The notes below the pieces were generated by a model. It was not told the origin of the DNA, ran no database searches, and was given only the letters and a program-made list of their open reading frames with translations. A program made the translations under genes and the position numbers. Below are positions 34,878-44,268 of a stretch of DNA of 64,000 bases, in pieces. The DNA is from MVRE01 sp015660965 (GTDB lineage Archaea > Halobacteriota > Methanomicrobia > Methanomicrobiales > Methanospirillaceae): positions 248,001 through 312,000 of the forward strand of contig JBEKCC010000001.1 in assembly GCA_050015095.1 (NCBI GenBank), in the 5' to 3' direction. Position 1 is the stretch's first letter; the number at the start of each line of letters is the position of its first letter.

Positions 34878-36080
34878 TCATTTTAATGGTTCCTTAGTGC
34901 GAAGAACCTCTAAACAGTATTTTTCGATAGAATCTAGAAGGGTTTTTTTTGCAATCTTCTGTCGGGTCTCATCATCGGAAAAGAAGTCTTTTGCTATATA
35001 TCGAAGAGTAGTGATGTAATATTCGAGCCACGGGTATACCCTTTCCATGTCGGCAAGATGCCCAAATGCTTCTTTGTTATCTTTACTCAAAACGTCGAAC
35101 ATGAAATCAAAGAGGTCAATAGTGTGTGCAGGCATCCCCTTTGTAATGGCAAGTTTCCGAAAACTGTGATACGAGATCTTTTTGGTAGTTAACAGTGACA
35201 GTTTAAGACCCAAAAATAGAGGTTCTAAATTGTCCGGGTAATGTTTGATAAGTTGATTGACGACACCCGCGGCACCTGGTGCATCTTTACTCTCAAGCTT
35301 GAAATAGAACATCTCTCGAAGGAAGTTGATGTCGTTATAGAATTGCTCAGAACCGATATCAAGAAGTCTCTTTTTCATTTCGATATTATTCGAGATCTTT
35401 GCCTTTTCGAGTCCGATAGTAACAAACCACGCCTCACTCGGGAACCACTCGAGTGATAGAAAGATCATTTGCCAGAAAATCTTGTCTAAGAAAGTAGTAT
35501 CTTCCAGTTCTAACTGTGGAAGTTTCTGGAGAGGTGGTTTTTTCCGCGAGGTTTCGAGCATCCTTTCGCGCGCCAACAGTTCCATCTCTCCAAGGCGTGA
35601 CTTTTTCCCCCGTTCCTGATCCGTAATCTCTCGTAGTGAGATTGTATAATAACAATGGGCAACGGCGGTCGCCAACATGACGTCAAGGTTCCAATAATTA
35701 CGCAAATATTCAAGAGCGTGGTTATAATCACCAATCTTTAAGAGTTTTAACCCAACGACAATATTGATTCCCATATCGGCGTCTTTGCGCTTTTTGAGAC
35801 GCAAAGCGTTTGTTACAACTTTTTTTACAAATTCAAAATCATTGATGTTGGTGCTTACATCTAAAACCTTGAATGTTATACTATCGATGAAATCGTCGTA
35901 AGACTCATCAGAAATTTCAGGAAAAGAATTTTCTAATGCTGATACAACATACCCAAAAAAGACGGGAAGATTTGCGTCAACCTTTGTGGTATTTTTTTCA
36001 ATGTATCCCGAAAAATCCTTTTTTAAAAGGTATAGTTTGTTATAAATAACCGCATCAGAGAGTTTCTCTCCTCGTACCAT
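34878..36080 (-). CDS. Helical-repeat (TPR-like) protein next to cheF, unknown
   Basis: This 400-residue protein is all-alpha, with repeated pairs of amphipathic helices, such as VVGLKLLKIGDYNHALEYLR, VVNQLIKHYPDNLEPLFLGL and LADMERVYPWLEYYITTLRY, suggesting TPR- or HEAT-like folding. No enzyme motif is visible. ATG 36080 is preferred because TTTTAATATA lies about 25 bases upstream, giving a leaderless transcript. The frame is open to 36161, inside the ABCE1 gene. Its stop lies 6 bases before cheF, so the two are co-transcribed and may act together in taxis signalling. Confidence 0.7.
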   Translation of the reverse strand: MVRGEKLSDAVIYNKLYLLKKDFSGYIEKNTTKVDANLPVFFGYVVSALENSFPEISDESYDDFIDSITFKVLDVSTNINDFEFVKKVVTNALRLKKRKDADMGINIVVGLKLLKIGDYNHALEYLRNYWNLDVMLATAVAHCYYTISLREITDQERGKKSRLGEMELLARERMLETSRKKPPLQKLPQLELEDTTFLDKIFWQMIFLSLEWFPSEAWFVTIGLEKAKISNNIEMKKRLLDIGSEQFYNDINFLREMFYFKLESKDAPGAAGVVNQLIKHYPDNLEPLFLGLKLSLLTTKKISYHSFRKLAITKGMPAHTIDLFDFMFDVLSKDNKEAFGHLADMERVYPWLEYYITTLRYIAKDFFSDDETRQKIAKKTLLDSIEKYCLEVLRTKEPLK

Positions 36081-36126
36081 ATATGGAACATAGAGTGCCA
36101 ATATATTAAAAGATATGATATATGCG

Positions 36127-37899
36127 TTATACCTCTTCAGCGGTATAGTAATAAAATTCACCGCGAGCTTTTTGTTCTCGATCGAGGAATGATTCCGATT
36201 TATTTATCCTCGGTCTCCCGGTTTGATCTCGTCGGAATGTAATGTCGAGTTTCTGTAAGAATCGGTTCATTCCAACCCGCATATCGAAGGGACCAGCCGC
36301 CGTACCGTGTATACCGGGTTCACCTTCAAAGACCAGTATTCGTTCACTGATCATATCGATCATATAGATATCGTGATCGATAACCAGAATCCCAACTTCT
36401 CTACCTTCTGCGAGATGTTTTATCATACGAGTTGTCTTAACTCTCTGTTCGACATCTAGGTGAGCACTCGGTTCATCCAAAATATAGAGATCAGCTTCTT
36501 GAGAGAGACAGACCGCGATTGCTAAGCGCTGGAGCTCGCCCCCAGAGAGCGTATCCACCGGTGACTGAAAGACTGACTGTAACGATAACGGTTCGATAAT
36601 TTCATGCTGATAGTGGGAGGAGCCAAATTTTGTCGTTATTTGACGCAGGTACATCTCAACTGTATCCGATGAATCTGCGTTGATATACTGGGGTTTATAT
36701 GAGATCTTCAATGTGGTATTAAGTGTCCCTTCATCAGGTTTTTCAACGCCGGCAAGTAGTTTTGCAAAGGTACTCTTCCCTATCCCATTTGCACCAAGTA
36801 TCCCAAGTACTTCACCATTTCTGATAGATCCACCTGAAACTGATAGCCTGAATTGGTCGTACGTCTTGGTCATCGCGGGAATTTCGAAAAGATCCTGTCT
36901 CATTGAACCTTTATCATGAGCTCGTTTCTCAAAAACTACGTGGGTCTCTCGGAATCGAACGTTCTCTTCAGCAAGATATCCGTCGAGATATTGGTTAATT
37001 CCTACCCGGACACCCTTTGGTCGGGTAATAATACCGAAAACTGCTGGTTTGCCGTAAGCGATATGAACAGTATCCGCAAGCATATCAAGAATCGCGAGGT
37101 CATGTTCAACAATAACTACGGGATGAGTAACTGCAAGTTCTCGTATAAGTTTCGCCGCAGCAATACGCTGGTAAATATCGAGAAAAGGAGTGATTTCATC
37201 GAAGAAATAGAAATCTGCACTACGTGCAAGGCATGCAGCAATCGCAACTCGTTGAAGTTCTCCACCACTCAATGCGTCAATCTGATGAGAAAGTAATGGC
37301 TCGAGTGTTAGAACGTTAATTATATCACTGAGTTTACCCCGTTCATCAGTTGTTTTCAAAAGATCGCCGACTGTTCCCGAAAAGACATTTGGTATATGAT
37401 CAATATACTGAGGTTTTGCCGCGGTTTTTACGTTCTTCTTGGAAATTGTCTGCAGGTAATCGAAGATCTCGGTACCGGCATACCGCTTCAAAATCTCCTC
37501 CCACGCAACTTCATTATCGAAATTGCCAAGGTTAGGACGTAGTTGACCGGAAAGGATTTTGATCGCTGTACTTTTACCAATACCGTTAGCGCCCAGAATT
37601 CCCGTGACTTTTCCGTCAACCGGACCGGGCAGACCATACAGGGCAAAACCGTTCTCACTATACCGGTGTGTTGGATGTTCTAATTCCTCTGGAAGACTGA
37701 CAATATCGATTGCTTCAAAAGGGCATTTTTTAATGCAAATACCGCACCCAACGCAAAGTTCCTCAGACACGAATGCTTTACCATCATCCCCAAGAATGAC
37801 GGTCTCATCACCAGTTCTTACCCGAGGACAATAGATAATGCACTCTGTACCGCATTTCTTTGAATGGCAGCGGTCCTTATGGACAATAGCAATTCGCAT
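36127..37899 (-). CDS. Ribosome-recycling ATPase ABCE1 (Rli1)
   Basis: This 590-residue protein splits ribosomes after termination or rescue. The N-terminal Fe-S domain has two 4Fe-4S clusters (CHSKKCGTECIIYCP and CVGCGICIKKCPF). Two ABC domains follow, each with Walker A (GILGANGIGKST twice), signature LSGGELQRVAIA and LSGGELQRLAIA, and Walker B with DEP. Hinge sequences of ABCE1 are present. It acts with pelota/aRF1; pelota is encoded at 41326-42354. EMC6-like precedes it by 14 bases on the same strand. Confidence 0.98.
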   Translation of the reverse strand: MRIAIVHKDRCHSKKCGTECIIYCPRVRTGDETVILGDDGKAFVSEELCVGCGICIKKCPFEAIDIVSLPEELEHPTHRYSENGFALYGLPGPVDGKVTGILGANGIGKSTAIKILSGQLRPNLGNFDNEVAWEEILKRYAGTEIFDYLQTISKKNVKTAAKPQYIDHIPNVFSGTVGDLLKTTDERGKLSDIINVLTLEPLLSHQIDALSGGELQRVAIAACLARSADFYFFDEITPFLDIYQRIAAAKLIRELAVTHPVVIVEHDLAILDMLADTVHIAYGKPAVFGIITRPKGVRVGINQYLDGYLAEENVRFRETHVVFEKRAHDKGSMRQDLFEIPAMTKTYDQFRLSVSGGSIRNGEVLGILGANGIGKSTFAKLLAGVEKPDEGTLNTTLKISYKPQYINADSSDTVEMYLRQITTKFGSSHYQHEIIEPLSLQSVFQSPVDTLSGGELQRLAIAVCLSQEADLYILDEPSAHLDVEQRVKTTRMIKHLAEGREVGILVIDHDIYMIDMISERILVFEGEPGIHGTAAGPFDMRVGMNRFLQKLDITFRRDQTGRPRINKSESFLDREQKARGEFYYYTAEEV

Positions 37900-37913
37900 A
37901 AATTATCAAAAAA

Positions 37914-38276
37914 TTAATGGGCTGCTGAACTGAGCAGGATTGTCCAACTCATAAACCAGAGAGCAAAGGTCATAAATCCCTGATAGAACCAGTCCTTTCC
38001 GCCAATTTTTGAAGTATCCATACCAATGAGCATGAAGATGTGTCTTTGAAGTATAATACCAGCAAGCATGAGCATAAAAGCGAGCAGGCCATTGCTCTGG
38101 AGACCTCGAGCAGAGAGAGATCCCCCAATAATAAATGATAATATACCTGTAAAGATGCCGATAAGACATGCAATCAGCGTCCGCTTGATCCGCTCGATAT
38201 GCCCTGCTTGTTTCTCAGCCCTAGTCAACTGTTTCTTTGTCAAAGGTGGCTGTTCTTCGTGTATCCCTTCGCTCAT
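37914..38276 (-). CDS. EMC6-like archaeal membrane protein
   Basis: This 120-residue protein has a polar N-terminus and three or four membrane helices (TLIACLIGIFTGILSFII, LLAFMLMLAGIILQRHIFML, FMTFALWFMSWTILL). The motif KDWFYQGFMTFALWF matches archaeal EMC6 homologues, considered partners of insertase-type complexes. ATG 38276 is preferred because GGTGGA lies just upstream; an in-frame GTG at 38285 is also open. It leads the minus-strand set EMC6, ABCE1, TPR-like, CheF. Confidence 0.75.
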   Translation of the reverse strand: MSEGIHEEQPPLTKKQLTRAEKQAGHIERIKRTLIACLIGIFTGILSFIIGGSLSARGLQSNGLLAFMLMLAGIILQRHIFMLIGMDTSKIGGKDWFYQGFMTFALWFMSWTILLSSAAH

Positions 38277-38502
38277 TCTATCCACCAGTTATCTTACTTT
38301 TTTGTGCGCAAGCCATATGTAATTTGGTTAATAGCTTCCTGAAGCACAAGAGAATTCAAACTTTTTCCCAAACGGCAAATAAAATTCATTATGCCGTTTT
38401 TTCTCATACTATTTAGAGAGGGTTATTAATAAGAGTGGCGCAAAGGGTGCAGGACATTCGTAACCGATTTTAAAAAAAATATTGGTCACTTTAGTTCAGA
38501 GT

Positions 38503-39255
38503 CTACGTTCCGATATATTTTGAAAGTATTTCCTGCCCAGCATAACCCCCAACAATACCTATTAAAAATCCTCCCCAGAAATCCTCTACAGAAATGAAGG
38601 ATTGGACATTCGATTTTCGTCTGAATATGAGAACCATAACAATCCCTGTTAAAACACCGATGATAATATCGAGACCCAATAATAGAGAAGATAGAAACAA
38701 TGAGGACGGATTACGGAGGATTGCTCCAACAATCCCCCCGATGATTCCACCCATGAAAATATACCCCGAGTGAGGATACACAATAATATCAGTTTTTACC
38801 TGTTGATTGTGCTCGACCTTTGGAGTACCAAGACCGTATCGAACTTCAAATGCTAGATGGTAGGTATCTGCTTTTACTTTGTCGAGGAAATGGCCACCTA
38901 TTCGTATTGGCATCGTAATGGTGTAGGTCTCACTCGCTAAAATCTGAACAGCCGGCCAAGACATAATTTTTTTATTATCAAAGACGGTTTCTTCGGAATG
39001 GGACGGTATGAAAAAATTTTTGATTCTTTGCAGGAGAATCGAACCCAAAGAGCTTGGTTGATCAGATGATCCGAATGGAACCAACGCTTTACTAATTTTT
39101 TTGATGACAAAACCCGTAGGAACATCGTAAGTAATAGAAATTCCATCAATAGGTGAATTCAATGGATTTCTCACTTTAATATAGAGTAAAAATTCATCTC
39201 CAAGATGGATAATATCCGTTGATTTAGATACTGATAATTCAAGAAGGTCAGCCAT
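38503..39255 (-). CDS. Membrane protein with beta-sandwich N-domain, unknown
   Basis: This 250-residue protein begins with an adhesion-like beta-sandwich (DEFLLYIKVRNPLNSPIDGISITYDV), resembling CARDB-type domains, followed by a second beta segment. The C-terminal half has about three membrane helices rich in Gly (GYIFMGGIIGGIVGAIL). No catalytic motif is seen. It lies alone between EMC6 and RqcH, divergent from RqcH with 181 bases between the starts. The N-domain faces the cytosol unless an unusual signal is used; this is not clear. Confidence 0.65.
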   Translation of the reverse strand: MADLLELSVSKSTDIIHLGDEFLLYIKVRNPLNSPIDGISITYDVPTGFVIKKISKALVPFGSSDQPSSLGSILLQRIKNFFIPSHSEETVFDNKKIMSWPAVQILASETYTITMPIRIGGHFLDKVKADTYHLAFEVRYGLGTPKVEHNQQVKTDIIVYPHSGYIFMGGIIGGIVGAILRNPSSLFLSSLLLGLDIIIGVLTGIVMVLIFRRKSNVQSFISVEDFWGGFLIGIVGGYAGQEILSKYIGT

Positions 39256-39436
39256 AATAACGGTTAATTACTAAGGAGACATTAAAATCATTTTGCATTC
39301 GACATAAGGAAAAGGTTAATTGAAGTTTCTTAAAGACGTATTATATAGGAATTTTATTATTAAATTCAAGTAGAGTTACCATAGGTCGATAAGGTTCTGG
39401 ATTAATAAAACATCCAGTTAATAAACTGGTATACCG

Positions 39437-41329
39437 ATGGCGACTACGCAGGGAATGAACGGATTCGACGTGAAAGCGGTAGTATCAGAACTTAATGAAA
39501 AGCTTCCGCTCTGGGTAGACAAGATCTATCAGTTCGACACCCGGACACTTGGAATTCGTTTTAATGGAGAACAACACGCAAAGTATCAATTAATTATCGA
39601 AGCCGGAAGGAGAACACACCTTGTAAAAGAACTTCCAGAACCCCCAAAAAATCCTCCGCATTTTGCAATGCTGCTTCGCAAATATATCAGTGGCGGAAAA
39701 GTTCTCGCTATTCGGCAACATGGCCTAGAGCGTATCCTCATATTTACCATCGGAAAACATGACAGTAATTATAACCTTATTATTGAGCTCTTTGATGATG
39801 GGAACGTGATTTTAACCGACTGGCAAGATATAATTGTCCAGCCTCTCCACCGCCATCGATTTAAGGACCGTGACATTGTGTCCGGTGTTCCCTACGTCCT
39901 GAGCACTGAAGACCACACGAGTTCACTAGAAAATTTTACCGAATTTCTCCAGAAAGATAGCCGTGACGTTGTCCGAGCACTGGCCGTAGGTTGTATGTTG
40001 GGCGGAACATATGCCGAATTTGTCTGTCGAGATGCAAAGATCGATAAAATTACCCCAGCCCGAGATGCCAATCCAAGACCCATATATAGTGCTACAAGAG
40101 ATCTCATTGAACGTGTATTGCACAATAGAGAGCCGATAATCTCAGCTAAAGGGTGTGATCCCATTAATATTGAAAATTCCACTGATGTAACTCAATTTCC
40201 TTCCTTTAATGCTGCACTTGAAGCTTATTATCCGATAACAAAAACTGAAATTGTCCAAAAAGCAAAAGCAAAGCTACCTAAAGAAGAGATTATTCGTCGC
40301 CACCAAGAAGAGGCATTAAAAAAATTTGATACAAAAATTTCAAAAAATGAGCGAATAGTAGCGGTGATTTATGAGAATTATCAGCTCGTCTCCAATGTGA
40401 TTACAACACTTTCAAAGGAAAGTAAAAAAAGATCTTGGCAAGAAATCGCAAATATCCTAAAAACAAATCCCACGGGTATTGGAGAGAAAATCGTCGCAGT
40501 TTATCCTGATAAGCATGCGGTGGAACTCGATATTGGTGAGAGAGTCACAATTTATGTAAACGACGGTGTTGAACAGAACGCAAGTAGATACTACGATGAA
40601 ATCAAAAAATACCGGCGCAAAAAAGAGGGCGCACTTTCAGCTATGACAAAACCAGTAGTTCGTAAAAAAGCAATGAAACACGACAGTATCCCTCTGAAAA
40701 AACGATGGTACCATAAGTTTCGATGGTTTATTACGACTGATGGCGTTGTAGTTCTTGGGGGACGAGATGCTTCACAGAATGAAGAATTGGTTAAGAAGTA
40801 TATGGCGGGTGGCGATCTTTTCGTCCACGCAGATGTGCACGGTGCAAGTGTAGTGATTGTGAAAGGTAAGACCGAACGAATGGATGAAGTGGTACAATTT
40901 GCTGCTTCATACTCAGGAGCTTGGCGAAGCGGACATTTTTCTGCAGATGTGTATAGTGCCCTTCCAGAACAAGTCAGCAAAACCCCCGAGCATGGAGAAT
41001 ACGTGTCTAGAGGATCGTTCATTGTGCGGGGTGAGCGTACGTATTTCCATAATGTATCTCTTGCTATCACCATCGGGTTACAGCTGGATCCGCAAGCTTC
41101 TGTGATTGGGGGGCCACCGGTTTCAGTTCATAAACGGACAAAATTATATGTTGATTTGAAACCTGGACAGTTCGAACCCAATGATGTGGCAAAGAAAATT
41201 CTGCGTATTTTAAAAGAGAAATTACCCGAAGATGAATTTAAAGGGTTGAAAAGTGTCTTAAACACTGATGGTGTCGCAGCGTTTGTCCCACCTGGGGGGT
41301 CTGATATACTAGGGAGGAACAAGACATGA
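39437..41329 (+). CDS. rqcH: Ribosome quality-control protein RqcH (NFACT)
   Basis: This 630-residue protein binds peptidyl-tRNA-obstructed large subunits and, in bacteria, adds Ala tails. NFACT-N (MNGFDVKAVVSELNEKLPLW), a coiled-coil middle (EEIIRRHQEEALKKFDTKIS) and NFACT-R (VVLGGRDASQNEELVKKYM, then GDLFVHADVHGASVV) are in the expected order. The DR motif in the NFACT-N domain needed for tRNA-guided tailing appears as ER in QHGLERI. The start is ATG 39437. The stop overlaps the pelota start (ATGA). Confidence 0.95.
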   Translation: MATTQGMNGFDVKAVVSELNEKLPLWVDKIYQFDTRTLGIRFNGEQHAKYQLIIEAGRRTHLVKELPEPPKNPPHFAMLLRKYISGGKVLAIRQHGLERILIFTIGKHDSNYNLIIELFDDGNVILTDWQDIIVQPLHRHRFKDRDIVSGVPYVLSTEDHTSSLENFTEFLQKDSRDVVRALAVGCMLGGTYAEFVCRDAKIDKITPARDANPRPIYSATRDLIERVLHNREPIISAKGCDPINIENSTDVTQFPSFNAALEAYYPITKTEIVQKAKAKLPKEEIIRRHQEEALKKFDTKISKNERIVAVIYENYQLVSNVITTLSKESKKRSWQEIANILKTNPTGIGEKIVAVYPDKHAVELDIGERVTIYVNDGVEQNASRYYDEIKKYRRKKEGALSAMTKPVVRKKAMKHDSIPLKKRWYHKFRWFITTDGVVVLGGRDASQNEELVKKYMAGGDLFVHADVHGASVVIVKGKTERMDEVVQFAASYSGAWRSGHFSADVYSALPEQVSKTPEHGEYVSRGSFIVRGERTYFHNVSLAITIGLQLDPQASVIGGPPVSVHKRTKLYVDLKPGQFEPNDVAKKILRILKEKLPEDEFKGLKSVLNTDGVAAFVPPGGSDILGRNKT

Positions 41330-42354
41330 AGTCAGAGATCTGCGAAATCCGAGATAATTACGGTGAGATCCGGCTTTTCCCAGAAAGCATCGATGATCTC
41401 TGGCACCTCCAGCACCTAATCGCATCAGGTGATTTAGTCTTTGCAACAACACTGCGAAGTGTGGCCCAAGTTTCTGACAAGATTCGTCCAGAGAAAGTCG
41501 AAAAGCGGCCTGTACGACTAGGAATTCGTGTTGAGGGGGTGGAATTCTCTCAACATGGAGTACGCCTTCGTGTGAGTGGTGTTATCGAACATGGTGTGGA
41601 TGTAGGAGCTCATCACACTTTCAATGTAGATATTGGACATGAAATATCAGTAATAAAAAAGTGGAAACCAATTGATTTTGAACGAATTGACCGGGCGGTC
41701 AAAGCATCAGTGTATGGTGTGATCCATATCTTGACAATTGAGGAAGGCGAAGCAGAACTCTTCCGTCTCCGACAATACGGGCCGGAAAGTGTGATTACAG
41801 TTACAATGGGAAGAGGTAAAGAGGGTGAGGTGAATACGCGGCAAACATTTTTTGAACAGGTGCTAGGATACCTTTCCGAAATTTCTGGTCCTATTATTAT
41901 TGCTGGACCGGGGTTTGTGAAAGACGATTTCATAAAATTTTTTAAAAACCGAAGCAGTCCAATTGCCGAGCATTACCTTGTTGTTGAGACCCGACGGATC
42001 GGGCGAGGTGCAGTCCAAGATGTAATTGGGCAAGGTACACTAGAGAAACTCATCGACGACCTCCAACTCGGACGAGAGGTAAAACTTATGGAGGAGGTTT
42101 TGTTGCGTATATCACAGAATGGTGCAGTAGCATATGGGGAACAGGAAGTTTCCAATGCCATTGACTATGGTGCTACAGAACAGGTCCTCATTACCGACAA
42201 ACATTTGCACGATATTAAAATGATGCAGATGGTTGAAAGGGCCGAGGGATTACGGGCAAAGATTATCGTGCTTTCAAGCAGCTTTGAACCAGGTGAACGA
42301 TTGGAGGCACTCGGTGGAATTGCAGCTCTGTTGCGGTATAAAATAACAAAATAG
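41326..42354 (+). CDS. pelA: mRNA surveillance protein pelota
   Basis: This 342-residue protein mimics aRF1 and works with aEF1A and ABCE1 to rescue stalled ribosomes. The N-domain has GEIRLFPESIDDLWHLQHLI, and the central eRF1-like domain includes IIIAGPGFVKDDFIKFF. The C-domain has KIIVLSSSFEPGERLEALGG near the end. Coupling to rqcH by an ATGA overlap points to shared use in stalled-ribosome response. The gene ends in TAG TAG. Confidence 0.96.
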   Translation: MKSEICEIRDNYGEIRLFPESIDDLWHLQHLIASGDLVFATTLRSVAQVSDKIRPEKVEKRPVRLGIRVEGVEFSQHGVRLRVSGVIEHGVDVGAHHTFNVDIGHEISVIKKWKPIDFERIDRAVKASVYGVIHILTIEEGEAELFRLRQYGPESVITVTMGRGKEGEVNTRQTFFEQVLGYLSEISGPIIIAGPGFVKDDFIKFFKNRSSPIAEHYLVVETRRIGRGAVQDVIGQGTLEKLIDDLQLGREVKLMEEVLLRISQNGAVAYGEQEVSNAIDYGATEQVLITDKHLHDIKMMQMVERAEGLRAKIIVLSSSFEPGERLEALGGIAALLRYKITK

Positions 42355-42368
42355 TAGTTTTGGAAAAA

Positions 42369-43046
42369 TTATGTTTCTGTTTTTTCTGGGCGCTTATAGT
42401 GCTCGACAAGAGTAATTTCTTTTATATCCGGTATAAATTCGAGCGCTTCATGAATTATCCGTCCACGCCAAAGGAGCCAACGGCGATCATACGTGATGCC
42501 CGGAGGAAGAGTAATAGTAACATTACCATCTTCAAAAACAACTTCCATATCTCTACCAGCATAGAGTTGAATTAGTCCCTTCGTTTTATCGAGAATTTCA
42601 TCCACCATTTCTTCAATTTTATAATGATATGTAAGAGTCTGACCAGCTAAAGGTGCATTAAAATCAACGATAACCCGGCTCCCAATGACATCGACAACGA
42701 TACCTTCCCCAATTTCTTCAACCTTGACCGTCGCTCCCCGTGTCGGTTTTTCTTTGAATTTACTTTTTGGAAATGATTGAATTCGTTTTGGGTCGCGTTC
42801 TCCAAACGCCTTGTCGGGTTTAACAGTTATATCATGCTCAGTACCAACATCTTTATCCACGAGATCCTCATCAAGCCCGAGAATCACATGTTTGCTTCCA
42901 ACACGAATCGTAACTGGTCCATAGGTAGCATTTGGATTATGAATACCTGCAGAGGTTGCAGTCGCTTCATCGGTGGTATCAAAAATGCGCCCGTTTGTGC
43001 TGCCGGAATAGCTTAATTTGATAAAATCTCCTTCTTTTATCGGCAT
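42369..43046 (-). CDS. FKBP-type peptidyl-prolyl isomerase (SlyD-like)
   Basis: This 225-residue protein has an FKBP core with an insert-in-flap domain and an archaeal C-terminal extension of about 75 residues. Key parts are MPIKEGDFIKLSYSGSTNGR, VILGLDEDLVDKDVG and a TYHYKIEE strand. It folds proline-containing proteins and may be a chaperone. The start is ATG 43046, after AGGTG. It is convergent with pelota, with 14 bases between the stops. Confidence 0.94.
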   Translation of the reverse strand: MPIKEGDFIKLSYSGSTNGRIFDTTDEATATSAGIHNPNATYGPVTIRVGSKHVILGLDEDLVDKDVGTEHDITVKPDKAFGERDPKRIQSFPKSKFKEKPTRGATVKVEEIGEGIVVDVIGSRVIVDFNAPLAGQTLTYHYKIEEMVDEILDKTKGLIQLYAGRDMEVVFEDGNVTITLPPGITYDRRWLLWRGRIIHEALEFIPDIKEITLVEHYKRPEKTET

Positions 43047-43100
43047 TTAACACCTGCCTGTATTAAGTCACAGCATGCATAGATAAACTTGTAGTATATT

Positions 43101-43637
43101 ATGCTAGAAATCGAGCTGAAAGTCAAAGTCACATCACTAGGTCCTGTCAGACGGAGATTACTTGAACAATCAGCTGTATTTTTGGATAAAGTCAAAGAGC
43201 ATGATATTTACTATAATGCCCCTCATCGTGATTTTGCAAAGACCGATGAAGCACTAAGAATCCGTTATAAAAATAGTAATAAGAGAGACGTAGTTTTTAC
43301 CTACAAAGGACCCAAACAACCCAATCTGGAGCTCAAAGCCAGAGAGGAACTGAATATTCCGATCAATTCCGGAGACGTTTTTGAACTGATTCTCCAAAGA
43401 TTAGGTTTTAGAAGTGTCGCCGAAGTCGATAAATTGCGGGAAAATTATCGATATCAAGATGCGATGGTCTCGCTTGATTCTGTCGAAAATCTCGGTACTT
43501 TTGTTGAAATTGAACTATCAAGCGACAACGAGATGGAGAATGCAATTGAACGGATAAATTGGATTGCAAAAGAGTTGGGTATTAAAGAAGAACCAATTCT
43601 AGCTTCCTATCTGGAGTTGCTCCTAGCTAAACAGTGA
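43101..43637 (+). CDS. cyaB: CYTH-domain protein (CyaB/thiamine-triphosphatase-like)
   Basis: This 178-residue protein has the CYTH tunnel motif ELKVKV at the N-terminus (MLEIELKVKVTSLGPVRRRL), then DIYYNAPHRDFAKTDEALRI and alternating charged strands (VVFTYKGPKQ, ELKAREEL). Family members are class IV adenylate cyclases or triphosphatases that bind Mg and triphosphate. In archaea the natural substrate is unknown. Its end overlaps the convergent phosphoesterase gene by 11 bases. Confidence 0.9.
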   Translation: MLEIELKVKVTSLGPVRRRLLEQSAVFLDKVKEHDIYYNAPHRDFAKTDEALRIRYKNSNKRDVVFTYKGPKQPNLELKAREELNIPINSGDVFELILQRLGFRSVAEVDKLRENYRYQDAMVSLDSVENLGTFVEIELSSDNEMENAIERINWIAKELGIKEEPILASYLELLLAKQ

Positions 43638-44268
43638 GAAGCTCAACTTTGATGTCTTTTGGTTCATTGCCGAAATGGAGCATTGCACAGTAACCCATCA
43701 TCGCAGGGCCAGGGTTGATAATTTTGACCCCATCGAGTTCCGTTAATCCTCTCTGTTCGTGTATATGGGCACAACAAACGAGATCAAACGATTTTATATG
43801 ACGTCGAATGCTCTTACTCCCGACGTGTTCTCCAGCAAGTTTATCAAGCACTCCATAGGGTGGTGCATGCGAGAGCAGTACATTGTGAACTGATTTTTCC
43901 ATCTTTCCCAAAGTATTATGGAGTAAATCGTCAATCTGCTTATCTGTGAGCTCAAATGGTGTACCAAATGGTGTTGGATTTGATCCTCCAATCCCTGCTA
44001 TTGTCATCGTTCCTAGATTTATCTGCGATCCGTGGAGACATATTGCATCAGATTGTTCGATGGTATCAATAATTTCTCGCGGATCACAATTACCCGGGAC
44101 AACAAAACAGGGCACGTCGATGCGTGAAAGAACTTCATCGACAGAATCCACTGGTCCCATATTGGTGATATCCCCGGCAATAAAAACAGCTTCCGGTGAA
44201 AATTCTAGAAATGAATCTAATTGACCGAATTGACCGTGGAGATCTGCTAACAATAGCACATCTTTCAT
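43627..44268 (-). CDS. Metallophosphoesterase
   Basis: This 213-residue calcineurin-like phosphoesterase keeps the five usual motifs: LLADLHGQFG, FIAGDITNMG, VPGNCD, LLSHAPPYG and CAHIHEQRG with a late NPGPA. Substrate is unknown; family members hydrolyse phosphodiesters or phosphomonoesters. It starts at ATG 44268, overlapping the stop of the upstream B12/radical SAM gene by four bases (ATGA), so the two are co-translated. Confidence 0.92.
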   Translation of the reverse strand: MKDVLLLADLHGQFGQLDSFLEFSPEAVFIAGDITNMGPVDSVDEVLSRIDVPCFVVPGNCDPREIIDTIEQSDAICLHGSQINLGTMTIAGIGGSNPTPFGTPFELTDKQIDDLLHNTLGKMEKSVHNVLLSHAPPYGVLDKLAGEHVGSKSIRRHIKSFDLVCCAHIHEQRGLTELDGVKIINPGPAMMGYCAMLHFGNEPKDIKVELLTV

